64,000 bases of DNA from Streptomyces luteolus (lineage in GTDB: Bacteria; Actinomycetota; Actinomycetes; Streptomycetales; Streptomycetaceae), in the NCBI RefSeq assembly GCF_029968015.1, contig NZ_JASCIS010000002.1, positions 62,001 to 126,000 of the forward strand, in the 5' to 3' direction. Shown here piece after piece: positions 1 through 7,920 of this stretch; positions within the stretch are counted from its first letter, which is position 1, and each line of letters begins with the position of its first letter. The notes beneath the pieces are model-generated. The model saw only the letters and a program-made list of their open reading frames with translations, did not search any database and was not told the origin of the DNA. The translations under genes were made by a program, and so were the position numbers.

Positions 1-1168
1 ACAGGTCGTCGCGGTGGTGGCCCTTCTCGGTCCAGGCGCGGCGGACGCGGGTGAGGGGTTCGAGGACCGGCTCGGCGGAGAGCAGGAACGTCGCCCAGTG
101 CATCGGGGCAAGCCGGGAAGCGCCGAGGTCGGTGATCGCGCGGACCGCCTCCTCCGGGTCGCAGTGGACGTCGCTGAGCCACCAGCGCGGGTCGTACGCG
201 CCGATCGGCAGCAGCGCCAGGTCGATGCCGGGGTGGCGGCGGCCGATCTCCGTGAACCAGTGGCCGTAGCCCGTGTCACCGGCGAAGTACAGCTTGCGGC
301 CGGCGGGATCGGTGAGGACCCAACCGCCCCACAGGGAACGGCAGGTGTCGGTCAGGGTGCGCTTGGACCAGTGGTGGGCGGGCACGAAGTCGAAGCGCAC
401 CCCACCCAGTTCGGTCGCCTCCCACCAGTCGAGCTCGGTCACGCAGCGGAAGCGGCGGCGCCGGAACCAGCCGCCGAGCCCGGCCGGGACGAACAGCGGT
501 GTCTCGCGCGGCAGCCGCTTCAGGGTGGGGGCGTCCAGGTGGTCGTAGTGGTTGTGGCTGATCACCACGGCGTCGACGCGGGGCAGCGCCGCCCAGGCCA
601 CGCCCGCCGGGGTGATCCGGGCGGGGATGCCGAGGATGCGCCGTGACCACACGGGGTCGGTGAGCACGGTCAGGCCGCCGATACCGACGACCCAGCTGGC
701 GTGCCCGACCCAGGTGACGGCGATGTCGGTGGCGGCGGGCCGGGGCAGCGGTCCCGGTTCGAAGGGCAGCAGGGGGATGTCGGCGAGCCCTTCCGCGTCG
801 GGCCGGGTCGCACCCTCGCGCGCGAAACGGGCGAACGCCTGCACACCCGGCAGCGGAGCGGTCAGCCGGTCCGCGAAGCTCCGCGGCCAGCGGCGCCCCT
901 CGCCGAGCGGCCGGGGGGACGGCGGCGGCGGGAGCGGCGGGAGCGGCGGGAGCGGCGGGAGCGGTCGTATCGGATGGTTCGAATGGGTCGGATGGATCGA
1001 ATGGATCGAATGGATCGAATGGATCGAATGGGTCGGATGGGTCGGATGGATCGGATGGATCGGCTCGACCGGCGGGGTCGCCTGGGCGGGTCGGCTCGGT
1101 CGGGGGTCTACGGGGACACCGGCATCGGTCGCGGAACGGGAGGACGTCGACTCCGACTGCTGCGTCAT
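1..1168 (-). CDS. MBL-fold metallo-hydrolase with His-rich leader (3' end outside window)
   Basis: Zn-dependent hydrolase of the metallo-beta-lactamase fold, in the N-acylphosphatidylethanolamine phospholipase D-like group; substrate unknown. The reading frame is open from ATG 1168 to the window edge, about 389 residues. The metal motif SHNHYDHLD gives H205, H207, D209 and H210, followed by AGDTGYGHWF (Asp ligand) and APMHWATF (His ligand). Residues about 36-65 are a low-complexity stretch in which every third residue is His (Ile-His-Pro, Ile-His-Ser), followed by Pro/Leu-rich repeats and then the catalytic domain. The ATG overlaps the upstream aminotransferase-like gene's stop as ATGA, so the two are probably translationally coupled. 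The C-terminus cannot be judged. Fold assignment is firm; substrate is not inferable. Confidence 0.9.
   Translation of the reverse strand, partial: MTQQSESTSSRSATDAGVPVDPRPSRPAQATPPVEPIHPIHPTHPTHSIHSIHSIHSIHPTHSNHPIRPLPPLPPLPPLPPPPSPRPLGEGRRWPRSFADRLTAPLPGVQAFARFAREGATRPDAEGLADIPLLPFEPGPLPRPAATDIAVTWVGHASWVVGIGGLTVLTDPVWSRRILGIPARITPAGVAWAALPRVDAVVISHNHYDHLDAPTLKRLPRETPLFVPAGLGGWFRRRRFRCVTELDWWEATELGGVRFDFVPAHHWSKRTLTDTCRSLWGGWVLTDPAGRKLYFAGDTGYGHWFTEIGRRHPGIDLALLPIGAYDPRWWLSDVHCDPEEAVRAITDLGASRLAPMHWATFLLSAEPVLEPLTRVRRAWTEKGHHRDDL
931..1060. repeat. Two adjoining 9-bp in-frame tandem repeats
   Basis: From 971 to 1060 there are ten 9-bp units of the type CGAATGGAT / CGGATGGGT. From about 931 to 966 there are roughly four units of GGAGCGGCG. 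Both lie inside the MBL gene and keep its frame, encoding (Ile/Thr/Asn)-His-(Pro/Ser) and Pro-Pro-Leu tripeptides on the minus strand. The unit length divisible by three is what a coding region tolerates. Confidence 0.9.
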
Positions 1169-2415
1169 CGAGGCGGCTCCATTCGTGGGGCGGCGTCGTC
1201 CCGTACCGCGTCCAGGGCCGACGCGAACATGCTCAACGCTCCCTGTACGTGCGGCAATTCGAGCGGCTCCAGTGCGGTGAGCGACTCCAGCCGCTCCGCG
1301 GGCGTACGGCCGAGCAGCGGGGCGACGGAGAGGCGTACGCGCAGGGCGGCCAGGTCGTCGCCGAAGCGGTGGCCGCCGGGGACCGGGGTGCCGAGGGCCT
1401 GCGTGAGGTGGTCCTCCAGCTCCATCGCGTCGCCGACCCCGCGCCGGACGAGCCCGGCCCGCAGCGGGTCGAGGTCCGCGTACAGGTGCCGGCCGGCCTG
1501 CGGCGGACGGACCAGCGCCCCGGCGTCCCGGACGAGTCGGTACACGGCGGCGGCCACGCGCGCGTGCAGGGCGACGGCGGCGGCGCGGCGCGCGGTGACC
1601 TCCTCGGGCTCGGCGAGGGCGTACGCGGCGGCCGCCGATACGGGGGCGGCGACGACCGCGCCGAGTCCGGTGAGCGCGTCCAGGGCGTGGGCGCGCAGCT
1701 CGGCGCCGTCGGGGGACGCGGGGAAGCGGGCGATCGCGGCGGGCCAGTCGCCGGGCAGGAGTCCGCCCGCGAGGTCGGCGAGGACGGTGACGTGGGCCGG
1801 GGCCATCTCGGCGGGGCTGATGAGGACGGTGTCGCGCGGGTCGTGCAGGGTGTCGCGCCAGGTCTCGTCGGAGACGATGTGCAGCCCCTCGCCGAGCGCC
1901 GCCTCCACGGTCTCGTGCAGCACTTCGGGCGGTGCCACGGTGGCCGTCGGGTCGTCGGCGACGCTGAGCAGCAGCAGCCGCGGCCGTCCGCCCTCGTCCC
2001 GCACTCTGCGTACCGTTTCGAGCAGGGCGTACGGGTCGGGGACCCCGCCGCACTCGGCGGGCGTGGCCACGGAGTAGGTGCGCCGGCCGACGAGCCGGGC
2101 GGCGGGCGCCCACCAGGCGGGGCAGGGCCGGGGCAGCAGCACGTCCCCGGCGAGCGCGGCGGTCACGGCGAGCAGCAGCGGGGCCGGGCCGGGCGCGGCG
2201 GCGGTGTGGCCGGGGTCGGTGGGCAGGCCGCGGCGCCGCCAGTAGCCGCTCGCCGCCTCCCGCAACGCGCCCGATCCGCCCGGCACTTCGGCCGGTGCGC
2301 GGTCCGCCGCGGCGGCCAGGACCTCGGCGAGGCGGGGCAGCACGGGCAGTCCGGGCTCGGGGGCGTGCGGCGCGTAACGGACGGGTCCGTGGCCCGCCGG
2401 GTCCGTCCGCCGCAT
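1165..2415 (-). CDS. Fold-type I aminotransferase-like protein lacking all lysines
   Basis: Resembles class I/II PLP-dependent aminotransferases (416 aa, near the usual 390-430), with the conserved-looking VSDETWRD segment at about 181-188 that corresponds to the PLP-pyridine Asp region. The loop that should carry the Schiff-base lysine reads VLADLAGGLL (about 211-220), and there is no lysine anywhere in the protein. It therefore should not form an internal aldimine and may be a non-catalytic relative. The start at 2415 is chosen because GCGGAGG lies 5-6 bases upstream; a longer frame up to 2541 has no such site. It overlaps the downstream MBL gene by ATGA, suggesting one operon. Family assignment is from overall pattern only, so another fold-type I role such as regulator or carrier is possible. 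Confidence 0.75.
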   Translation of the reverse strand: MRRTDPAGHGPVRYAPHAPEPGLPVLPRLAEVLAAAADRAPAEVPGGSGALREAASGYWRRRGLPTDPGHTAAAPGPAPLLLAVTAALAGDVLLPRPCPAWWAPAARLVGRRTYSVATPAECGGVPDPYALLETVRRVRDEGGRPRLLLLSVADDPTATVAPPEVLHETVEAALGEGLHIVSDETWRDTLHDPRDTVLISPAEMAPAHVTVLADLAGGLLPGDWPAAIARFPASPDGAELRAHALDALTGLGAVVAAPVSAAAAYALAEPEEVTARRAAAVALHARVAAAVYRLVRDAGALVRPPQAGRHLYADLDPLRAGLVRRGVGDAMELEDHLTQALGTPVPGGHRFGDDLAALRVRLSVAPLLGRTPAERLESLTALEPLELPHVQGALSMFASALDAVRDDAAPRMEPPR

Positions 2416-2461
2416 GCCAGCCTCCGCGAAGTCGTGAGCGCCCGTCGTCCCGTCCTGGTGC

Positions 2462-2567
2462 CGGTACGTACGTCCATACGTACCGCCGTCCGCGCCGTGC
2501 CGCAGCGTGGCGGCGGCACACGTGCCGCCGCCCGTATCCATGCCCCGAACGGGGCGGGTGATACGGG
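2462..2567. terminator. Cluster of three hairpins between secreted-protein and aminotransferase-like genes
   Basis: Three inverted repeats follow one another. The first is CGGTACGTA-N6-TACGTACCG at 2462-2485. The second is GGCGGCGGCAC-N2-GTGCCGCCGCC at 2509-2532. The third is a nested pair, CCCGTATC/GATACGGG (2531-2538 with 2560-2567) enclosing GCCCCG-AA-CGGGGC (2542-2555). The last begins 22 bases past the stop of the secreted-protein gene and fits a terminator. The first lies 47-70 bases before the aminotransferase-like start and could be an operator. Confidence 0.6.
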
Positions 2568-2589
2568 CGGGGTGCCGGTCGTCGGGCGT

Positions 2590-3168
2590 TCAGTCCTGCG
2601 GTGCCTGGTCCAGCGTGGCCCGGTCCCGGCGGCGGGCGCGGTAGTACGCGTAGCCCAGGGCTCCGACGACGAGGACGCCGCCGGTGAGCATCGTGGTCTG
2701 CGAGTCGGAGAAGCTGCCGCCGAGGCCGCCGCGTACGCCCTTGTTGTGGTGCTGAGCGCTGGAGACGGTGAAGCTCGCGCTCCACTGGCCGTCGTGCGGG
2801 CAGTGACCGTCGACGGTCCACTCGGACCTGGTGCCCACGGCATGGGGGCCGCCGCCGGTGAAGCCGCTGGTGTCGGCGATGCGGGCGGTGCCGCGGTAGG
2901 CGGGGCCGACGCCGGGGATCGACGCGTTCTCGACCTTGTGCAGCCGCACACTGCCGCGGGCGAAGGCCTGCGAGTTCGCGGCGATGCTGCCCGGTGCGGG
3001 GGAGCTTCCGGTCGAGGGGCAGGACACGGAGATCGTCACTGTGCCGCCGGGCGCGACGGTACGGGGGCTGACCTCGGCGGAAGTCTCCCCCGCGACGGCG
3101 ACGGGGGCGGCCGTGACGACGGCCGCGCAGGCAAGGACGGCCGCGGCGAACGCTCGGGCGGTACGCAT
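2590..3168 (-). CDS. Secreted, C-terminally membrane-anchored protein of unknown function
   Basis: 192 aa. The N-terminus MRTARAF followed by an Ala/Val-rich core ending APVAVA is a Sec signal peptide. The middle part (about 30-150) looks like an extracellular beta-rich domain (PGGTVTISVSCP, a conserved-looking Cys, and GTARIADTSGF). Near the C-terminus a hydrophobic helix (LTGGVLVVGALGYAYY) is followed by RARRRDR, as in a tail that stays in the membrane. ATG 3168 is preceded by AGGAG at a good distance; an upstream in-frame ATG at 3216 is less likely because it would bury the signal peptide. No enzymatic motif is visible. Such proteins are common in Streptomyces cell envelopes, but their role is not known. 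Confidence 0.75.
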   Translation of the reverse strand: MRTARAFAAAVLACAAVVTAAPVAVAGETSAEVSPRTVAPGGTVTISVSCPSTGSSPAPGSIAANSQAFARGSVRLHKVENASIPGVGPAYRGTARIADTSGFTGGGPHAVGTRSEWTVDGHCPHDGQWSASFTVSSAQHHNKGVRGGLGGSFSDSQTTMLTGGVLVVGALGYAYYRARRRDRATLDQAPQD

Positions 3169-3340
3169 GGGTGGGCTCCTTCGGGCGGGCTGCGCTAGGT
3201 CCTGCCTTGAGGACACGGCCTAGGGGCGCAGGGTCCCGCGCCGTGGAGCCATGGAAACCTGACCGTTCCTCAACCGCCCGCGCGCGAGCACCATTCGGGC
3301 GCAGGGGGCCGCCGCTCGGGTGAGTGCGGCGGGCCCTCCA

Positions 3341-3433
3341 GGTCGGACCGCGTCCCGACGGGCCGTGTCAGACCGCGTCCCGCAGGGCCGTCAGGCCGTG
3401 CCCGCCGGGCCGTCAGGCCGCGTCCTGCCGGGC
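3341..3433. repeat. Degenerate 22-25 bp tandem repeat overlapping the sigma factor stop codon
   Basis: Four units at 3341-3363, 3364-3388, 3389-3410 and 3411-3433 (23, 25, 22, 23 bp). On the gene strand each reads roughly GCCCGGCAGGACGCGGCCTG, and the first three of them contain TGA. The first unit holds the last codons and the stop of the sigma factor gene. Confidence 0.75.
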
Positions 3434-4231
3434 CTGGTCGCGGACGCGGGCGCAGCAGCGGTTGATCAGCCGGGAGACGTGCATCTGGGAGATCCCCAGT
3501 TGCTCGGCGATATGGCTCTGCGTCATGTCGTCGAAGAACCGCATGTAGAGGATGTCCCGCTCCCGCTCGGGCAGTCGGCGCAGCTCGGGTGCCGCGGCCT
3601 CGCGGTCGATGACGATGTCGAGCGCGGGGTCCTCGGAGCCGATCGCGTCCCGCAGGGCGTAGCCGTCCTCGCTGCCGTTCAGTTCCGCGTCGAGGGACAG
3701 CGCGGAGTAGCTCTCCAGCGCCTCGATGCCGGTGCGGGCCTCGTCCTCGCTGAGGCCGGCGCGCTCCGCTGTCTCCGCGAGGGTGGGGGCGCGGCCGGAG
3801 ACGGTCTGGGTCAGCTCCTGGCGGGCGAACCGTACGCGGTTGCGCAGGTCCTGGACGCGGCGGGGCACGTGCAGGGTCCAGGTGTGGTCACGGAAGTGCC
3901 GTTTGATCTCACCGGTGACGGTGGGGACGGCGTAGCTCTCGAAGGCGGAGCCCTGGTCCGGGTCGTACCGGTCGACGGCCTTGACCAGGCCGAGGGCGGC
4001 GACCTGGCGCAGGTCGTCGTACGCCTCTCCGCGGTCGCGGAAGCGTCCCGCCAGCCGCTCGGCCATGGGCAGCCAGGCGCTCACGATGTCCGCGCGCAGC
4101 CGCTGCTTCTCGGTCTCGTCCCGGCTGGACGGGTCGGGCAGCGCGTCGAGGTCGCTGAGCCGGCGGAAGTCCGCCGCGGTGTCGGGGGCGTCGTCGTGCG
4201 GGTGCTGCTTCACCGCTGTGGTAGGGCGCAT
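3413..4231 (-). CDS. SigB/SigF-type RNA polymerase sigma factor
   Basis: Directs RNA polymerase to an alternative promoter set, usually stress or development genes in Streptomyces. 272 aa, normal for the group. Region 2 contains DDLRQVAALGLVKAVDRYDP (about residues 70-90), region 3 follows at VPRRVQDLRNRVRFARQEL, and region 4 carries an HTH at MTQSHIAEQLGISQMHVSRL near the C-terminus. The acidic N-terminal 45 residues are variable in this family. ATG 4231 was chosen from family length; GGGAG lies 11 bases upstream, a little far. No anti-sigma or anti-anti-sigma gene is adjacent, so its control is likely encoded elsewhere. The stop codon falls in a tandem repeat. Confidence 0.93.
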   Translation of the reverse strand: MRPTTAVKQHPHDDAPDTAADFRRLSDLDALPDPSSRDETEKQRLRADIVSAWLPMAERLAGRFRDRGEAYDDLRQVAALGLVKAVDRYDPDQGSAFESYAVPTVTGEIKRHFRDHTWTLHVPRRVQDLRNRVRFARQELTQTVSGRAPTLAETAERAGLSEDEARTGIEALESYSALSLDAELNGSEDGYALRDAIGSEDPALDIVIDREAAAPELRRLPERERDILYMRFFDDMTQSHIAEQLGISQMHVSRLINRCCARVRDQARQDAA

Positions 4232-4339
4232 GGGTACTGCAACTCCCTGGTCGGTGTGGGTCTTTGAGCGAATCGACCGTTCACCGTGGGGCGCGCACCC
4301 GGGGTCGCCGCGCCCATGGTGCGTGGGCCCCACAGAGGG

Positions 4340-4430
4340 GGCGCATGCCCGGGGAGGTGCCCGGCAAACCCGGGGGGCTCCGCCCCCGGACCCCCGCTCC
4401 TCAAGCGCCGGAGGGGCTGATTTCCTCGGC
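4340..4430. repeat. Modular 3'-end inverted repeat element, copy 1
   Basis: Contains the GGGGGCTCCGCCCCC hairpin module followed by CTCAAGCGCCGGAGGGGCT, ending a few bases before the stop codon of the 4434-5009 gene, so on the minus strand it lies just downstream of that gene. The same modules recur in eight other gaps of this window. Confidence 0.75.
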
Positions 4431-4433
4431 GCG

Positions 4434-5009
4434 CTACGGCTTTCGGCCCAGCAGGCACAGGAGCTTCGTCTGGACGTCCGCGTTCGGGGGCGGTTCCACC
4501 GAGGGTGCGAAGAGGCCGCTCTTCGTGAGGTCGGCGGCGTACGGCGAGACCTCGCGGACCGCGAAGTCGACCAGGGCGCGCGGGAGTTGTTCGTCGGCGT
4601 CGATCGCGCGGGCCAGGTCCCAGGCGTGGACGGCGAGGTCCGTGACCATCTGGCCGCAGTAGTGGGTCGCCGAGGACGGGCCGTACGAGAGGTGGACCGT
4701 GCCGTCGAGCGCGCCGGGTTCGGCGAAGGCGGCCCGCGCGGCCTCGGCGGCCTCGTCCCAGGTGGCGACCGGGTCGTCGCCCAGTACGTCGCCGTCGTAG
4801 GCCGTGCCGACGGACGCGATCGTGGCGCCGTCGCGTACGAGGCGGGGGACCCAGAGCTGTTCGGCGGTGAGGTGGTTGACGAGGTCGCGGACCGTCCACT
4901 CCGTGCAGGGGGTGGGTGCGTCCCACTGGTCGGCGGCGATCTTGTGCACCCGGTCGGTGAACGCGTCGAGGGCCTCGGCGTGGCGGGCGAGCAGTGTCCT
5001 GTGTGCCAT
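4434..5009 (-). CDS. DinB-fold TIGR03086 family metal-binding protein
   Basis: 191 aa, full length for the TIGR03086 / mycothiol-dependent maleylpyruvate isomerase N-terminal family, a four-helix DinB fold that binds a divalent metal by three His. Helix 1 begins at HRTLLARHAEALDAF; WTVRDLVNHLTAEQLWVP holds one ligand His (about 50), and MVTDLAVHAWDLARA (about 128-142) holds another. Members act in mycothiol-dependent reactions, but the substrate of this one is unknown. Start ATG 5009. The small gene upstream ends only 5 bases away, so the two are probably one transcript. Confidence 0.85.
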   Translation of the reverse strand: MAHRTLLARHAEALDAFTDRVHKIAADQWDAPTPCTEWTVRDLVNHLTAEQLWVPRLVRDGATIASVGTAYDGDVLGDDPVATWDEAAEAARAAFAEPGALDGTVHLSYGPSSATHYCGQMVTDLAVHAWDLARAIDADEQLPRALVDFAVREVSPYAADLTKSGLFAPSVEPPPNADVQTKLLCLLGRKP

Positions 5010-5014
5010 GGCGG

Positions 5015-5239
5015 TCAGTCTCTCCTCGCTCGGGCGCCGTCGCGCGTGCGCGCCGCGGTGATCTGCCGGTCGGGGTGGCGGCGCAGGTACTCGTTCTCCA
5101 GGGCGGTCTGCCGCTCGGTGTGCGCCGTGAGGGCCTCGTCGGAGGCGTGCAGGAGTGTGTCGTGGCGGGTGTTGTGCAGGGTCTGCAGTTCCCGCAGCAG
5201 CGTCCGGTCGTCGAGCTCTGCGGGGTCCACTCCGGTCAT
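5015..5239 (-). CDS. Small DUF6158-like protein
   Basis: 74 aa, highly charged and helical, beginning MTGVDPAELDDRTLLREL and rich in Arg, His and Glu (HNTRHDTLLHASDEALTAH). It resembles the short actinobacterial DUF6158 family; that match is from memory of its pattern. The start at 5239 is decided by AAGGAG seven bases upstream; a much longer frame on this strand would include the sequence antisense to the PTS gene. The gene ends 5 bases before the DinB-fold gene. Function unknown. Confidence 0.75.
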   Translation of the reverse strand: MTGVDPAELDDRTLLRELQTLHNTRHDTLLHASDEALTAHTERQTALENEYLRRHPDRQITAARTRDGARARRD

Positions 5240-5396
5240 GGCCGTCTCCTTCGGGGCGTCGGGCGGGTGCCCGTGGTGCCTACTCTCCACGGGTACCCGG
5301 GCCGCGCCGATCACGCACGGCGAGGCGCTCCGGGCCGGTCGAGCAGGCGCGTACGACGGGGCGACGGATCCGCTCACCCGTGCGAAGATCCTTTGC

Positions 5397-6233
5397 ATGG
5401 CTGAGCTGAGTGACCTGCTTCCCGTGGAGGCGGTACGGCTCGACGTCCGTGCGGCCGGCTGGCGGGACGCGGTGCGTGCCGCGGGCGACCTGATGGTGGC
5501 GACGGGCGCGAGCACCGAGGCGTACACCACGGAGATGATCGACAACGTCGCGGAGAATGGCCCATACATCGTGGTCGCCCCGGGGTTCGCCTTCGCGCAC
5601 GCGCGCCCCTCGCCCGCGGTGCTGCGGACCGGGATGGCGTGGGTGCGCCTGGACGGGCCGGTGGAGTTCGGGCACGAGACGAACGACCCGGTGGAACTGG
5701 TCGTGGGCCTCGCGGCGAAGGACGCGAGCGAGCACACCGCGGCGATGGCGGCCCTGGCGCGGCTGCTCGCCGACCCGGCGACGGCGGCCGCCCTGCGCGA
5801 GGCGCCCACGCCGCAGGCCCTGCACGCGGTGCTCAGCGGTACCGCCCGGCCTGCGAAGACGCACGGTCAGCATGGTCAGCACGGTCGTGGCAGCGGGCGT
5901 TCCGCCGGGCACGGGATGCACAAGATCCTCACCGTGTGCGGCAACGGCGTCGGCACCAGCCTGTTCCTCAAGAACACCCTGGAGCAGGTCCTGGACCGCT
6001 GGGGCTGGTCGCCGTACGTGACCGTCGAGGCCACGGACACGATCTCCGCCAAGGGCAAGGCGTCCGAGGCCAACGCGATCCTCACCTCGCGTGAGATCGC
6101 CCGCACCCTCGGCGACGTCGGGGTGCCGGTGCGGGTGGTCGAGGACTTCACCTCGACGGGCGAGGTCGACGGTGTGCTGCGGGACACGTACGACCTGACG
6201 GGCCTGGACACCGACATGGGCGGGAGTGAGTGA
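5397..6233 (+). CDS. Fused PTS EIIA-EIIB, ascorbate (Ula) type
   Basis: Cytoplasmic phosphotransfer protein of a sugar phosphotransferase system: phosphate passes from HPr to the EIIA His, then to the EIIB Cys, then to sugar carried by EIIC. 278 aa. The EIIA domain spans about 1-148 with the active His in FAFAHARP (H68). A Gly/His-rich linker (about 150-172) leads to the EIIB domain, whose phosphorylated Cys is in ILTVCGNGVGTS (C181). In enteric bacteria these are separate UlaC and UlaB proteins. EIIC starts 3 bases downstream. ATG 5397 has no clear Shine-Dalgarno site. Substrate is called from family only and may be a related pentitol or sugar acid. Confidence 0.88.
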   Translation: MAELSDLLPVEAVRLDVRAAGWRDAVRAAGDLMVATGASTEAYTTEMIDNVAENGPYIVVAPGFAFAHARPSPAVLRTGMAWVRLDGPVEFGHETNDPVELVVGLAAKDASEHTAAMAALARLLADPATAAALREAPTPQALHAVLSGTARPAKTHGQHGQHGRGSGRSAGHGMHKILTVCGNGVGTSLFLKNTLEQVLDRWGWSPYVTVEATDTISAKGKASEANAILTSREIARTLGDVGVPVRVVEDFTSTGEVDGVLRDTYDLTGLDTDMGGSE

Positions 6234-6236
6234 CGC

Positions 6237-7796
6237 GTGGACGTGCTCGTATCGATCGCGAAGTTCCTCGTCAACGAGATCCTCAGCGTCCCTGCCTATC
6301 TGATCGGTCTGATCACCGCGGCCGGGCTGATCGCGCTGCGCAGGTCGGCGGGGCAGGTCGTCGGCGGCGCCATCAAGGCCACGCTCGGCTTTCTGCTGAT
6401 CGGCGCGGGCGCGAGCCTGGTCGTCGGCTCGCTCGCGCCGCTCGGCGAGATGATCCAGGGCGCTACGGGCGCGCACGGCGTGATCCCCACCAATGAGGCG
6501 ATCGTCGGCATCGCGCAGGCCGAGTACGGGGCGCGGGTCGCGTGGCTGATGATTCTCGGTTTCGCGGTGAGCCTGCTGCTGGCGCGGTTCACGCCGTTGC
6601 GGTACGTGTTCCTGACGGGGCATCACATGCTGTTCATGGCCACGCTGTTGACGATGGTCCTTGCCACCGCCGGGCACGCCTCGGTCGTCGTCGTGGTCGT
6701 CGGCGGAGTGCTGCTCGGCATCATGCTGGTCGCGATGCCCGCGTTCGCGCACCCGTGGACGAAGCGGGTGACCGGCAACAACACCGTGGCGATCGGGCAC
6801 TTCGGCACCGCCGGGTACATCGTGGCGGGCGCGGCCGGGCAGTTGGTCGGCAAGAGGAGCCGGTCCACGGAGGACATGAGGCTCCCGGAGGGGCTGCGGT
6901 TCCTGCGCGACTCGATGGTGGCGACGGCCCTGTCGATGCTGCTCCTCTACCTGATCATGGCGATCGTCTTCCTGGTGAAGGTCGGGGAGGAGACGGCGTT
7001 CAAGGCCTTCGCGGGCGACGGCGGCACGGCCGCGACGGACGTCGGCAACTATCTGATGCAGTCCGTGATGCAGGGCCTGCAGTTCGGCATCGCGGTCGCG
7101 GTGATCCTCTTCGGTGTCCGTACGATCCTCGGCGAGCTGGTGCCCGCCTTCCAGGGCATCGCGCAGAAGCTGGTGCCGGGCGCGGTGCCGTCCCTGGACG
7201 CGCCGATCGTCTTCCCCTACGCGCAGAACGCGGTGCTCATCGGGTTCATCTCCAGCTTCATCGGCGGCCTCGTCAGCCTGGGGCTGCTGTCCGCGGTGTT
7301 CCATCCGGCCTTCGGTCTCGCGCTGGTCCTGCCCGGTCTGGTGCCGCACTTCTTCACGGGCGGCGCGGCCGGGGTCTTCGGCAACGCGACGGGCGGGCGG
7401 CGCGGCGCGGTGGTCGGCGCGTTCCTCAACGGCGTGCTGATCACGTTCCTGCCGGCGCTGCTGCTGAAGGTGCTCGGCGCGTTCGGGGAGGAGAACACGA
7501 CGTTCGGCGACGCGGACTTCGGGTGGTTCGGGTCGATCGTCGGCAACGCGGCGAAGGCGGGTTCGGTTGGCGGGGTTGTGCTGATGCTGGTGGTCGGGCT
7601 TGTGGTGTTGGGGGCGGCGATCGTCATGCAGAAGCGGGTGGTGGATACGGGGTGGGATCCGGGGGCGGGGCGGGATGTGTATTTTCCGCGGGAGGGTTCG
7701 GCTCCGGTCGGCGGCGAGGGGCCGGTCCCCTCGACGACGTACGCGAAGCTGGCCCCGCCCGCGGGCGCCCCGAAGCCCCCGCCCCCGCCGGGGTAG
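6237..7796 (+). CDS. ulaA: PTS EIIC permease, ascorbate (UlaA) family
   Basis: Membrane permease that moves the sugar in while it is phosphorylated by the partner EIIB. 519 aa with about ten or more hydrophobic segments and the UlaA-like opening FLVNEILSVPAYLIGLITAAGLIALRR. Family-like loops include GHHMLFMATLL (about 124-134) and the re-entrant-loop-like PIVFPYAQNAVLIGF. The C-terminal 45 residues are Pro/Gly-rich and hydrophilic (APKPPPPPG). GTG 6237 follows GGGAG; the EIIA-EIIB stop is 3 bases before. The two genes make a complete ascorbate-type EII; EI and HPr must be encoded elsewhere. Confidence 0.88.
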   Translation: MDVLVSIAKFLVNEILSVPAYLIGLITAAGLIALRRSAGQVVGGAIKATLGFLLIGAGASLVVGSLAPLGEMIQGATGAHGVIPTNEAIVGIAQAEYGARVAWLMILGFAVSLLLARFTPLRYVFLTGHHMLFMATLLTMVLATAGHASVVVVVVGGVLLGIMLVAMPAFAHPWTKRVTGNNTVAIGHFGTAGYIVAGAAGQLVGKRSRSTEDMRLPEGLRFLRDSMVATALSMLLLYLIMAIVFLVKVGEETAFKAFAGDGGTAATDVGNYLMQSVMQGLQFGIAVAVILFGVRTILGELVPAFQGIAQKLVPGAVPSLDAPIVFPYAQNAVLIGFISSFIGGLVSLGLLSAVFHPAFGLALVLPGLVPHFFTGGAAGVFGNATGGRRGAVVGAFLNGVLITFLPALLLKVLGAFGEENTTFGDADFGWFGSIVGNAAKAGSVGGVVLMLVVGLVVLGAAIVMQKRVVDTGWDPGAGRDVYFPREGSAPVGGEGPVPSTTYAKLAPPAGAPKPPPPPG

Positions 7797-7799
7797 GGC

Positions 7800-7920
7800 G
7801 CGTTGTTAAGGGGCGCGGGGAACTGCGCGACCAGCCACGACGGCGCGACAGCCGAACGACGGCAGGAAAGCTCCTCCGGCGTTTGAGGAGCGGGGGGCCG
7901 GGGGCGGAGCCCCCGCGGCC
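7800..7920. repeat. Modular 3'-end repeat, copy 2, between convergent genes
   Basis: Begins with the GGGGCGCGGGGAACTGCGCG module (about 7810-7840), then GCTCCTCCGGCGTTTGAGGAG and a GGGGGCGGAGCCCCC hairpin ending at the ABC-F stop. It fills the whole gap between the convergent PTS and ABC-F genes and is a plausible two-way terminator. Confidence 0.75.

Noticed and set aside
5280..7349. Long minus-strand frame antisense to the PTS genes
   Set aside because: Its composition is Arg/His/Asp/Gln-rich without motifs, while the plus strand carries clear EIIA, EIIB and EIIC sequences.
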